Below are positions 17,172 to 25,391 of a stretch of DNA of 42,992 nt, piece by piece (position 1 is the first letter of the stretch; each line of letters begins with the position of its first letter). Source of the stretch: MGBC114844 sp910585855 (lineage in GTDB: Bacteria > Bacillota > Clostridia > Lachnospirales > Lachnospiraceae). The position numbers and the translations under genes were made by a program. The stretch lies in the NCBI GenBank assembly GCA_965646165.1, contig CBFFYP010000033.1, forward strand, positions 1 to 42,992. Reading direction: 5' to 3'. The notes below the pieces were generated by a model. That model was not told the origin of the DNA. It saw only the letters and a program-made list of their open reading frames with translations, and did no database searches.

Positions 17172-17997
17172 TCAGTTCCCCATTATAAATTTCTTCTGCC
17201 GCTCCAGTCATATAGACACAGCGATCCTTTTCATTCCACTCAATCGTAAGATGACCGCCTTTTAATTCTATATCTACTGTTGTGTCTGCCTTTCCGTTTA
17301 ACACTGTTGCAACTGCACTGGCACAAGCTCCTGTTCCACATGCCAATGTTTCGCCGCTGCCTCTTTCCCATACACGCATTTTCAAATGACTGCGATCTAT
17401 CACTTGAATAAACTCTGTATTGACACGATTTGGAAATTTTTTATGATATTCAAATGCAGGTCCTATCCTTTCCAAATCCAAATTTTCTAATTCTTCCATA
17501 TATACAACCGCATGAGGATTCCCCATTGATACACAAGTAACGTTATACTCCTTTCCATCTACTGAAATCGGCTGAGAAACAACGCTCTCTCCTGAAAACA
17601 AAGCAGGAATCCTCTCCGGTCTTAACTCCGGCTGCCCCATATTAATCGTCGCCAAAACAGCCTTGCCGTTCTTTACCGTTAAACGAACCTCCTTCACTCC
17701 ATTTAATGTTTCTATTTTCAGCTCCTCTTTTTCTACAATCTTATGGTCATACACATATTTTGCCACACAGCGAATCCCGTTTCCACACATCTCTGCACGA
17801 GAACCATCTGCATTATACATATCCATACAACAGTCAGCAACTTTTGACGGCAAAATTAAAATAAGCCCGTCACTTCCTACTCCGAAATGCCTGTCACTCA
17901 CTTGAATGGAAAGTCTGGAAGGATTCTTTACGGTTTCCTCAAAACAATTAATATAGACATAATCGTTCCCTATTCCCTGCATCTTTGTAAACTTCAT
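17146..17997 (-). CDS. dapF: Diaminopimelate epimerase
   Basis: This 283-residue enzyme turns LL- into meso-diaminopimelate for lysine and peptidoglycan synthesis. The two catalytic cysteines are clear: Cys71 in EMCGNGIRC and Cys220 in GETLACGTGAC. The start at 17997 has AGGAGG at 7 bp; an upstream in-frame start at 18018 adds seven residues not typical of the family. It is the first gene of the run leading into the O-acylation genes, so wall precursor synthesis and surface modification may be co-expressed. Confidence 0.96.
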   Translation of the reverse strand: MKFTKMQGIGNDYVYINCFEETVKNPSRLSIQVSDRHFGVGSDGLILILPSKVADCCMDMYNADGSRAEMCGNGIRCVAKYVYDHKIVEKEELKIETLNGVKEVRLTVKNGKAVLATINMGQPELRPERIPALFSGESVVSQPISVDGKEYNVTCVSMGNPHAVVYMEELENLDLERIGPAFEYHKKFPNRVNTEFIQVIDRSHLKMRVWERGSGETLACGTGACASAVATVLNGKADTTVDIELKGGHLTIEWNEKDRCVYMTGAAEEIYNGELNDEIFKEE

Positions 17998-18224
17998 ATC
18001 GTTTCCTCCTATTGACATTTCTTAGCCAAAATTAAGCTACTCACCCTAATAGTGTATTCTGATTATGCCGTTTTCACAACACCAGTTCTTTACACTTTTT
18101 TCATTATATAACCTGTATGAAAAAATCTCAACTAGATATTTCACTTTTTTTATGATTTTATAGGAAATTCCTACAGCCCAATTTTCCCAACAAAAAAATT
18201 TCAACAAAAAAAATTTTTTAGGAA

Positions 18225-18251
18225 ACATGACAAGCCAATTTACATATGTTA
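18225..18251 (+). promoter_or_regulatory. SigK-like (mother-cell) promoter
   Basis: AC at 18225-18226, a 16-bp gap, then CATATGTTA at 18243-18251 matches the SigK pattern AC-N16-CATANNNTA exactly. It lies 35 bp before the start of the Cys/Gly-rich gene. Confidence 0.55.
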
Positions 18252-18285
18252 TAACTGTAAACCATCTTCTTGGAGGATTTCAAAC

Positions 18286-18552
18286 ATGAGTGATTTAGCA
18301 GCAACAAATTGTGGTAGCAGTAACTGTGGATGTGATTGCGTAACTGGCGGCGGCAGCAACAATAATTGCCTCTTCCTGATCCTGATTCTCTTATTCTGCG
18401 GCGGCGGATGCAATATCGGATGCGGCGGCGGATGCAACCCTGGATGTGGCGGCGGATGCAATATTGGATGCGGCGACAATAGCTGCTTGTGGATTATTCT
18501 TCTGCTCTGCTGCTGCGGCGGCAGCGGTGGCGGCATCTTCGGCTGCTGCTAG
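18286..18552 (+). CDS. Cys/Gly-rich small peptide, possible spore coat component
   Basis: The 88-residue peptide contains 18 Cys and many Gly. Two hydrophobic stretches (CLFLILILLF and CLWIILLLCCC) flank a tandem repeat of the form CGGGCNIG/CGGGCNPG. TTGGAGG precedes the ATG at good spacing. A SigK-like promoter upstream and two strong terminator-like hairpins downstream make it a clean single-gene unit. Its make-up fits an insoluble, disulphide-linked coat or crust protein, but no named family was recognised. The repeats are built largely from GGC and TGC codons, so the gene is locally much more G+C-rich than its surroundings. Confidence 0.75.
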   Translation: MSDLAATNCGSSNCGCDCVTGGGSNNNCLFLILILLFCGGGCNIGCGGGCNPGCGGGCNIGCGDNSCLWIILLLCCCGGSGGGIFGCC

Positions 18553-18560
18553 TTCTTTCT

Positions 18561-18590
18561 AAAACCTTTGTGAATCTCACAAAAGGTTTT
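18561..18590 (+). terminator. First hairpin after the Cys/Gly-rich gene
   Basis: AAAACCTTTGTGA and TCACAAAAGGTTTT form a long stem with a three-base loop, ending in TTTT. Confidence 0.6.
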
Positions 18591-18619
18591 CCTCCGGCAG
18601 ACTATTGCCGGAGGTTTTT
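18591..18619 (+). terminator. Rho-independent terminator after the Cys/Gly-rich gene
   Basis: CCTCCGGCA and TTGCCGGAGG form a strong G+C-rich stem with a short loop, followed by TTTTTC. Confidence 0.85.
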
Positions 18620-18670
18620 CTATATAAAACACCATTTTTTTACACACTACTCTACTTTTTGGTGGAAATA

Positions 18671-18819
18671 CACAGCCGAAAGCCGAATGGGGTTCTATGC
18701 AGGGTCATCATTTCCCGTCGGCACTTAGACGCTGTATTTCAGCGTCTTATGTGTCCGCTACGAGGAAATGCTAAGCGCAAGCGGGCTCGGAATAGAACTC
18801 CATTCGGCTTTCGGCGTCC
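18671..18819 (+). repeat. Family B structured unit B1
   Basis: The unit runs from CACAGCCG to TTCGGCGTCC. Its terminal arms, GCCGAAAGCCGAATGG and CCATTCGGCTTTCGGC, pair perfectly, and the helix continues with GGTTCTA/TAGAACT, about 23 bp in all. Inside are CATTTCC/GGAAATG, the apical hairpin AGACGCT/AGCGTCT, and a GCAA tetraloop. This is the cleanest plus-strand example of the family. Confidence 0.8.
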
Positions 18820-18841
18820 CCCCAATCAAAAATTAGTTCTC

Positions 18842-19027
18842 CTACTTTTCTATTCCGTTTTCTTCTGCTGTACTATTTTCTCCCTTCTCTTCTTCTTGAT
18901 AACGTGCCCAAAGTGCATCCAAATCCTGCTGATTTGCATAATTTCTGCCCTCTTGTCTTTTATAAATCAAACACTCTTCATCAATTCCATAAACAGTATT
19001 TCCATCTACATATAATCTATGTTTCAT
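18842..19027 (-). CDS. Small protein of unknown function
   Basis: The 61-residue protein begins MKHRLYVDGNTVYGIDEECL and is rich in Glu toward its end. AAAGGAG lies a few bases before the ATG at 19027, which is preferred over an upstream start at 19108 with no ribosome binding site. No domain was recognised. It sits alone between a family B unit and a divergent pair of unknown genes. Confidence 0.6.
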   Translation of the reverse strand: MKHRLYVDGNTVYGIDEECLIYKRQEGRNYANQQDLDALWARYQEEEKGENSTAEENGIEK

Positions 19028-19211
19028 ATTATGCTCCTTTTGTTTATACCAAATATCTGGTAATCTTTCTATATTAGTATATGCATCAAAAACAACTGCG
19101 TCTTTCAAAGTCCAATCCCTCTTGTCTTATTTTCCAGAAAAACCGCATACTTTTCTTTTCATTATCATATAGTTAAAAAGAAAGTAATTTTATCAGTAAA
19201 GGAGTGATTTT

Positions 19212-19688
19212 ATGGAAACCCCGGGAATTACGCCATTTGATCACATGGTCAGTGATAACCAGCTTCAGATTATAAAGGCAGCTATCCCCTATCTTTCCAA
19301 TCGGGAACAACAGTTTTTTTCTGTTTATGTAAAATACATTGAACTTGAACACACATTAAAACTCGTCAGCGATTCAAATTCTAATGTATTAAGCAGTTGT
19401 TCCATTGGGGAAAATCCACATTCTACATCGGATATGCTGACTGCAATTAAACAGTACTGCACAGAAAAGGAAAAAGAAATGATTGATTTGATCAGCAACT
19501 TCCTTAGTGCATACCAAATGTACCATGCCTATCAAGAATTAATGCCACAGCAACAGCAGGAAAAGAACAATACAAAAAAAGACCCAATTTCCGTAGCCGA
19601 TACTCTAAAAGGAATGTTGACTCCAGAACAGCAAAATGTCCTTGGAACTTGTATGAAGCTTTTTCCGTCCACTTCCAATTCTACTTAA
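19212..19688 (+). CDS. Unknown protein, first of a tandem pair
   Basis: The 158-residue protein is probably soluble and mainly helical, with no signal or membrane segment. The segment YLSNREQQFFSVYVKYIELE is followed by a Gln/Lys-rich stretch (residues 113-127) and a tail containing LTPEQQNVL. AAAGGAG precedes the ATG at good spacing. A sequence near the SigK pattern, AC-N15-CATATAGTT, lies at 19149-19174 and suggests sporulation expression, but weakly. No family was recognised. The next gene ends similarly with a helical TAGDQAKFETIKLLAKML, so the two may be distant relatives that act together. Confidence 0.7.
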   Translation: METPGITPFDHMVSDNQLQIIKAAIPYLSNREQQFFSVYVKYIELEHTLKLVSDSNSNVLSSCSIGENPHSTSDMLTAIKQYCTEKEKEMIDLISNFLSAYQMYHAYQELMPQQQQEKNNTKKDPISVADTLKGMLTPEQQNVLGTCMKLFPSTSNST

Positions 19689-19762
19689 TCAAAATCAAAA
19701 ACAAACCATATCACAATACAATCTATAAAAAACAACGACTCTATTTTTAAGGAGATGATATC

Positions 19763-20077
19763 ATGAATATAATCGAACTGATTAGCGATCCTCGTATTCA
19801 GCGTAATATTGCACCTCAAAAACTGCTTTTATTAACACAGCTTTCCAGTCAGGTCAATATTCAGTCCAAAGAAGATTTAATCCCATTTTTCCTAAATGCT
19901 TCTTCAAAAGCAAAATCTATGGGAATTTCCTTCAATGATCAAGAAACAGAAATTATTTTAAATGTCATTGCTTCCCATCTGACCGCTGGAGATCAAGCAA
20001 AATTTGAAACCATTAAACTGTTAGCTAAAATGCTTACCTCCCAAAACAATACCACTCCTAACGAAAACAACACCTAA
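19763..20077 (+). CDS. Unknown small helical protein, second of a tandem pair
   Basis: The 104-residue protein starts after AAGGAGATGATATC. It is predicted to be helical and soluble, with an Asn/Thr-rich tail. Its order of features (short helices, then a QAKFETIKLL segment and a polar tail) parallels the preceding gene, 74 bp upstream. Function is unknown. A family B unit follows it. Confidence 0.65.
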   Translation: MNIIELISDPRIQRNIAPQKLLLLTQLSSQVNIQSKEDLIPFFLNASSKAKSMGISFNDQETEIILNVIASHLTAGDQAKFETIKLLAKMLTSQNNTTPNENNT

Positions 20078-20123
20078 AAAATTTTACCAAGGGTACAGCG
20101 AAATCCTATCTTCCGCTGCTATA

Positions 20124-20286
20124 CACAGCCGAAATCCGAAGGAAGGTCTACGCAGGGTCATCAATTTCCCGTCGGCACTTAGGCACGGTCTTGCTGTGTT
20201 TTCGTGCCTTATGTGTCCGCTATAAAAATAGGAAATACTAAGCAAAAGCGAACCCGAAGCAGACCTTCCTTCGGATTTCGGCGTCC
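20124..20286 (+). repeat. Family B structured unit B2
   Basis: The unit starts CACAGCCGAAATCCG and ends CGGATTTCGGCGTCC. The arms pair as GCCGAAATCCGAAGGAAGG with CCTTCCTTCGGATTTCGGC. The apical helix is AGGCACG/CGTGCCT, a full compensatory replacement of AGACGCT/AGCGTCT in B1, with a longer loop. It ends two bases before the convergent MATE gene's stop. Confidence 0.8.
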
Positions 20287-20288
20287 TC

Positions 20289-21656
20289 TCACGAAGAAAA
20301 TTTTCTAGTTTTTACAAAATTTTTCTTTACCACCAGATAGCAAAGTACATGTACAAGAGTTGTTACAATCCAAGATACCGGATAAGAAATATACAAACAC
20401 TCCAATGTACGAACCTGCTGAAAAACCGTCATAATCCATACTATTCTTAGTCCACAAGCTCCAAGTAAAGACACAATCATAGGCATAACCGAATATCCCA
20501 TCCCCCGCAGACATCCCACCATCACATCCATTGTTCCGCAAGTAAAATAAGTCAGCATAATAATTCGCATCCGCAAAATTCCATATGCCACTACCTCTTC
20601 ATCGGAAGTATAAATTCTTAGCAAAAATTCCCGTATCCCATATGCCCCAAATCCTAATACTCCTCCAACAATTACTACCAAAATCAAACAGTAAATCATT
20701 GTCTTTTTTACACGATCGTATTTCCCGCCTCCTATATTCTGACTAGTAAAGCTAAGTGCTGTCTGGTGAAATGAATTCATAGCAATATAGACAAATCCCT
20801 CCAGATTAGAAGACGCTGTATTTCCTGCCATTGCAATATCTCCAAAGGAATTGATAGATGACTGAATCAATACATTCGACAGTGAAAATAATGCCCCCTG
20901 AAATCCTGCCGGAAGTCCAATCTTTGCTATTCTTATTAATTTATCCTTTGAAATACGAAGGTTTGACCATTTTAGCTGACATCCTCCATCCATATAAACA
21001 AGTGCTCTGATAATCAGCACAGCAGAAATTATCTGGGACAATACCGTTGCAACCGCTACTCCTGCCACATCCATCTGAAATACAATAACAAAAATCAAAT
21101 TTAACCCCGCATTGATTACTCCTGCCAAAGTCAAATAATAGAGCGGTCTTTTGGTATCACCAATCGCTCTTAAAATCGCACTGCCAAAATTGTAAAGCAG
21201 CAGTACCGGCATCCCGATAAAATAAATTCGAATATAGAGAACGGACAAAGAAAGTACATTTTCCGGTGTTCCCATAAGCCGCAAAAATGTTTCTGCAAAT
21301 CCGACCCCAATAAAAGTAAGCAAAATCCCACTCAGAAAACTAAGCAAAATCGCAGTATGTACGGTTTCACTGACCTCCTTTTCCTGTTTTGCTCCATAAT
21401 AACGGGCAATCAATACATTTGCTCCAACAGAAAGTCCCATAAATACATTTGTCAGCAAATTAATTAAAGAAGATGTCGAACCAACCGCTGCTAAAGACTG
21501 ACTTCCTGCATATCTCCCTACTACAACCATATCCACTGTATTAAATAAAAGCTGCAAAATACTTGACAACATCAAAGGAACTGCAAAGCGAACTAATTTC
21601 GACAGCAATGCACCTTCACACATATCCATCTGATAAGACTTTGTTTTCTCGTTCAT
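20289..21656 (-). CDS. MATE-family efflux transporter
   Basis: The 455-residue membrane protein has about twelve membrane segments and belongs to the multidrug and toxic compound extrusion family. The N-terminal half has LMLSSILQLLFNTVDMVVVG and the second half repeats the fold after GLPAGFQGALFSLSNVLIQS. It exports organic cations or drugs using a sodium or proton gradient; the substrate cannot be told. It lies downstream of asnA on the same strand, separated by a short weak hairpin. Confidence 0.92.
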   Translation of the reverse strand: MNEKTKSYQMDMCEGALLSKLVRFAVPLMLSSILQLLFNTVDMVVVGRYAGSQSLAAVGSTSSLINLLTNVFMGLSVGANVLIARYYGAKQEKEVSETVHTAILLSFLSGILLTFIGVGFAETFLRLMGTPENVLSLSVLYIRIYFIGMPVLLLYNFGSAILRAIGDTKRPLYYLTLAGVINAGLNLIFVIVFQMDVAGVAVATVLSQIISAVLIIRALVYMDGGCQLKWSNLRISKDKLIRIAKIGLPAGFQGALFSLSNVLIQSSINSFGDIAMAGNTASSNLEGFVYIAMNSFHQTALSFTSQNIGGGKYDRVKKTMIYCLILVVIVGGVLGFGAYGIREFLLRIYTSDEEVVAYGILRMRIIMLTYFTCGTMDVMVGCLRGMGYSVMPMIVSLLGACGLRIVWIMTVFQQVRTLECLYISYPVSWIVTTLVHVLCYLVVKKNFVKTRKFSS

Positions 21657-21688
21657 TCCGATTTTCCTTCCTTTTCCTCTGCATTAGG

Positions 21689-21727
21689 AAAGAGTGCAAA
21701 GCCTTTACTCTACACTCTTTTTTCTGT
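21689..21727. terminator. Weak bidirectional hairpin between asnA and the MATE gene
   Basis: AGAGTG and CACTCT can pair around a loop of about 16 bases; the T run is good on the plus strand but poor in the direction of asnA. Read-through to the MATE gene is likely. Confidence 0.35.
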
Positions 21728-21731
21728 CATA

Positions 21732-22742
21732 CTACAATAACCAAATTCCTTTTTCACTTGTTTCCTTCAGCATTTCCTCCGGCCAAATAGAACTCTGCAC
21801 CTCTCCAATATGTGCTTTTCTTAAGAAAAACATACAGATTCTCGACTGCCCAATTCCACCGCCGATAGTAAAAGGAAGCTGATTTTCCAAAACAGCTTTC
21901 TGAAACGGAAGTTCTGCCCGTTCCATACATCCTGCCTTTTCCAACTGACTCCTCAACGCCTTTTCATCCACTCGAATCCCCATAGAAGACAACTCCAATG
22001 CAATATCTAACACCGGATAATAAACTACAATATCCGCATTTAACTCCCAATCATCATAATCCGGTGCTCTGCCGTCATGACGCTCTCCGTTTTCCATTAC
22101 ATCACCAATTTTCATAATGCAGACAGCTCCCTTTGCCTTTGCAATATAAAACTCCCGTTCCTTTGGTGTATAATCAGGAAACATATCCGCCAGTTCCTGC
22201 GTTGTAATAAAAAATATATTTTTTGGCAAAATTTCTTCAATATAATCATACTGAATTGCCATAAACTTTTCTGTCTTTCGAAGCACCTTATATACCGTCC
22301 TTACCGTATTCTTCAGCGTTTCCATCGTTCTGTCTTCTCTAGAAATTACCTTTTCCCAATCCCACTGATCCACAAAAATCGAATGAATATGATCCATCTC
22401 CTCATCTCTGCGGATTGCATTCATATCCGTATAAAGCCCTTCGCCTTCTGAAAAACCATATTTTTTCAAAGCATACCGCTTCCACTTTGCCAAAGAATGT
22501 ACCACCTCTGCACGAAGCCCCTCAATTTCTTTAATTTCAAACTCTACCGGTCTTTCCACCCCATTTAAATTATCATTCAACCCGGAAGCCGGATCGACAA
22601 ACAAAGGAGCTGAAACACGCAGCAAATTCAAACGCTCTGCCAACAATGCCTCAAAAAAATCCTTTACTTCTTTTATTGCTACTTGAGTATCATGCAGATT
22701 TAATTCAGAGTGATACCCTTTTGGAATAATTATTTTTCCCAT
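21732..22742 (-). CDS. asnA: Aspartate-ammonia ligase (asparagine synthetase A)
   Basis: The 336-residue enzyme makes asparagine from aspartate, ammonia and ATP. The fold is like a class II aminoacyl-tRNA synthetase; the C-terminal GGGIGQSRICMFFLRKAHIGE and the N-terminal RVSAPLFVDPASGLNDNLNG are typical of AsnA. The start at 22742 has GGAAAGAG nearby and gives the usual N-terminus; an upstream in-frame start at 22775 is unlikely. The 100-bp upstream gap shows no T-box. A composite repeat lies just behind it. Confidence 0.96.
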   Translation of the reverse strand: MGKIIIPKGYHSELNLHDTQVAIKEVKDFFEALLAERLNLLRVSAPLFVDPASGLNDNLNGVERPVEFEIKEIEGLRAEVVHSLAKWKRYALKKYGFSEGEGLYTDMNAIRRDEEMDHIHSIFVDQWDWEKVISREDRTMETLKNTVRTVYKVLRKTEKFMAIQYDYIEEILPKNIFFITTQELADMFPDYTPKEREFYIAKAKGAVCIMKIGDVMENGERHDGRAPDYDDWELNADIVVYYPVLDIALELSSMGIRVDEKALRSQLEKAGCMERAELPFQKAVLENQLPFTIGGGIGQSRICMFFLRKAHIGEVQSSIWPEEMLKETSEKGIWLL

Positions 22743-22874
22743 AATCTCTTTCCACGCCTTTCTGATTCTTCCCAAATCTATTATATATACAAATAATTAA
22801 AACTCTTTTTTCACTATTTGGCAAGTACTATTTTCACTATCTTAGGACGCTGCCAGAAAGGATTGGCTTTCACC

Positions 22875-23199
22875 GGACGCCAGAGGCGGTTTGTTCCTGT
22901 TCTTTGCTTGCTCCGCTCCAAACGGTAAGAAAGTCTACGGCTTCTGATCTATATAGATTCAACCGGACGAACCGGGGCGCAATTCGCCCTCATGACAACC
23001 GAAACGAAATGGGTATAAGAAAGGATTTTTCCAACCATAAGACTATCTCTTTTTTATCATCCGGGCTAAACACGCCCCTTTTTTTGCATACCCTGCATAG
23101 AAGCAGGATATGCAAAAAATTCTAGGTGTAGAAGCCCAAGACTTTCTAACCGTTCTCCGAAGTCGCAGCCAAAGAACAGGAACAAACCGCCTCTCGCTG
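22875..23199 (-). repeat. Family A structured unit U3a
   Basis: Read on the minus strand it goes from CAGCGAGAGG to CTCTGGCGTCC. Terminal arms at 22882-22912 and 23165-23195 pair over about 28 of 30 positions, yet share no sequence with the arms of U3b. The second helix reads AGAAAGTCTTGGGCTTCT with partner AGAAGCCGTAGACTTTCT, a compensatory change against A2-type units. The inner hairpin has GCATAT/GTATGC stem pairs. Confidence 0.8.
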
Positions 23200-23292
23200 T
23201 TGGTTGAATCACGGCAGAAACAATATTTTATTACAGAGCAAGTCTTCATCAACGTTTGGATACCATTCTTTTTTTGTTCCGGGATCAAGAAA

Positions 23293-23624
23293 CAGCCAGA
23301 TTCGAAAACGGTGGGCAGCCTGCAGTGACTTTGGAAAAAAGTTAGAAGTTCTTGGACTTCTGCTCGAAAACCTAAGATTTTTTTCACATCCTGCTTCCAT
23401 GCAGGGTGTGAAAAAAAAGGGGCGTGTTTAGCCCGGATAATAGGAAAGAGGCTGTCTGACGGCTGGTAAAATTCTTCCTTACACCCGTTTTATTTCGGCT
23501 AAAATGAGGGCGAATTGCGCCCCGGTCTGTACGGTTGGATGCATAAAACGCCAGAAGTCCTAGAACTTCTTACTTTTTGGAAACCGGAACAGCAGGCTGC
23601 CCACCGTTTTCGAATCTGGCGTCC
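23293..23624 (+). repeat. Family A structured unit U3b
   Basis: The unit goes from CAGCCAGATTCG to CGAATCTGGCGTCC; the terminal arms pair perfectly over about 26 bp. In the second helix, TTGGAC replaces TTAGAC and its partner changes from GTCTTA to GTCCTA, a paired change relative to U1 and U4b. Confidence 0.8.
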
Positions 23625-23630
23625 TCCCCC

Positions 23631-25391
23631 TCACACACTGAATTGGCTTTGGTACAAGTTGGCATAAAATCCCCCCTGCCCAAGCAGAGTTTCATGATTT
23701 CCCTGCTCAATAATATTTCCGTCCTTCATCACCAATATAATATCCGCCTCCCGAATCGTAGACAATCGATGTGCTACAATAAAACTGGTACGTCCCTCCA
23801 TCATCCGAGCAAATGCATTTTGTATTCGAATCTCCGTTCGAGTATCAATCGAAGACGTTGCTTCATCCAAAATCAGCATAGGCGGAAGACATAGCATCAC
23901 TCTTGTAATACAAAGAAGCTGCTTTTGTCCCTGAGAAAGACTTCCTCCATCCTCTCCGATCCAAGTATCATACCCATTCGGCAAACGTTTTATAAAACTA
24001 TGGGCATAAGAGGCTTTTGCCGCTGCCAGTATTTCATCCTCTGTAGCATCCGGCTTTCCCATTACAATATTTTCCCGAATTGTTCCTGCTTTCAGCCAAG
24101 TTTCCTGAAGTACCATTCCATATCCAGCACGAAGGCTTTTTCTTGTCATATGGCGAATATCGGTTCCGTCTACTTGAATCGTACCGCTGTTTACATCATA
24201 AAACCGCATTAAAAGGTTGATAATGGTAGTCTTTCCGCATCCAGTTGGTCCTACGATTGCTACCCGCTGTCCGGGTTTTACGGTTAAACTAAAGTTTTGA
24301 ATCAGTTTTTGTTCTGGTATATAAGAAAAGTTTACATTTTTTAGTGAAACATTTCCTTCCACCTGTTTCTTTTCGACAGCATCTACTGCATCTGGGGTCT
24401 GTGCCTCTTCTTCGATTAGTTCAAATACTCTTGCTACACATGCCAGTGCATTTTGCAGTTCTGTTACTACGCCTGAAATTTCATTAAATGGTTTGGTATA
24501 TTGATTGGCATAACTTAACAAACTGGTTAAATCCCCTACGGAAAGAGAGCCTTTTACCACGGCAAATCCACCTGTTAGTGCCACTCCAGTATAAACTAAG
24601 CTGTTGACAAACCGAGTGGAAGGATTAGTAATCGAAGAAAAGAAAATGGCACTTAATGAACAGCTTTTTAATCGCTCGTTGATGGCATCAAATTGTTCCA
24701 TTGCCTCTTTCTCATGTCCAAATGCCTGCACCACTTTTTGATTTCCAATCATTTCATCAATAAATGCTGTCTGTTCTCCTCTGGTTTCTGATTGAAGTTT
24801 AAACATAGTATACGTTTTTCTGGCAATAAAACTTGCTACAAATAAGGAAATTGGTGTTACTAGGATTACTACAACCGTAATTCCTACATTTTTTGTCAGC
24901 ATAATCACCAGTGTTCCAAGTATAGTAATAAATCCGGTAAAAAACTGTGTAAATCCCATTAATAAACCATCTGCAAACTGATCGACGTCTGCAATTACAC
25001 GACTGACGATTTCCCCATAAGAGTGAGAATCGATATATTTTAATGGAAGAATCTCTAACTTGCGAAATGCTTTTTCTCGAATATCCTGTACAACCTGATA
25101 CGTAATTTTATTATTACAGATATTCATCAGCCACTGCGTTGCCGCTGTCAGTAAAATAACAATTATCATAATTTTTATAATAGCAAAAAGACCGTTAAAA
25201 TCGACTGCTCCCTTTCCTACTACCAAGTTGACTGCATCTCCGATTAAAATTGGCAGATAGAGCCGAAATGCTACTGTCATTGCTCCAAATACTATCGATA
25301 AAAATAAAAACAGCCAATGTTTTCCAATAAACTGCATGACTTTTTTTAATGTCTGTGCCTGTTTTTTTCTTTTGGTTTGCTCCTGTGCCAT
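23631..25391 (-). CDS. ABC exporter half-transporter, subunit with LSQGQ signature
   Basis: The 586-residue protein has a six-helix export domain (about 20-320) and a C-terminal ATPase: Walker A GPTGCGKT (about 381-388), signature LSQGQ instead of LSGGQ (485-489), and Walker B LILDE with an intact catalytic Glu510. It pairs with the upstream gene, whose stop overlaps this start as TGATG. The ATG has AGGAGG at 7 bp; a GTG one codon earlier is too close. The odd signature would face the partner's Walker B site, forming one degenerate ATP site. Substrate unknown, possibly drugs, lipids or peptides. Confidence 0.92.
   Translation of the reverse strand: MAQEQTKRKKQAQTLKKVMQFIGKHWLFLFLSIVFGAMTVAFRLYLPILIGDAVNLVVGKGAVDFNGLFAIIKIMIIVILLTAATQWLMNICNNKITYQVVQDIREKAFRKLEILPLKYIDSHSYGEIVSRVIADVDQFADGLLMGFTQFFTGFITILGTLVIMLTKNVGITVVVILVTPISLFVASFIARKTYTMFKLQSETRGEQTAFIDEMIGNQKVVQAFGHEKEAMEQFDAINERLKSCSLSAIFFSSITNPSTRFVNSLVYTGVALTGGFAVVKGSLSVGDLTSLLSYANQYTKPFNEISGVVTELQNALACVARVFELIEEEAQTPDAVDAVEKKQVEGNVSLKNVNFSYIPEQKLIQNFSLTVKPGQRVAIVGPTGCGKTTIINLLMRFYDVNSGTIQVDGTDIRHMTRKSLRAGYGMVLQETWLKAGTIRENIVMGKPDATEDEILAAAKASYAHSFIKRLPNGYDTWIGEDGGSLSQGQKQLLCITRVMLCLPPMLILDEATSSIDTRTEIRIQNAFARMMEGRTSFIVAHRLSTIREADIILVMKDGNIIEQGNHETLLGQGGFYANLYQSQFSV

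Larger units (their letters stand above)
22844..23626. mobile_element. Composite repeat C3, complete, two opposed family A units
   Basis: The element starts AGGACGCTGCCAGA and ends TCTGGCGTCCTC, an imperfect terminal inverted repeat. It contains a minus-strand unit (22875-23199), a spacer of about 93 bp and a plus-strand unit (23293-23624). It contains no gene and ends four bases before the ABC exporter stop codon. Confidence 0.75.

Noticed and set aside
22743..22843. T-box leader for asnA
   Set aside because: The gap is too short and has no T-box sequence or terminator pair.
22844..23626. Integron attC sites, because helix sequence varies while pairing is kept
   Set aside because: The core-site motifs GTTRRRY and RYYYAAC are not at the unit ends, and no cassettes or integrase are present.
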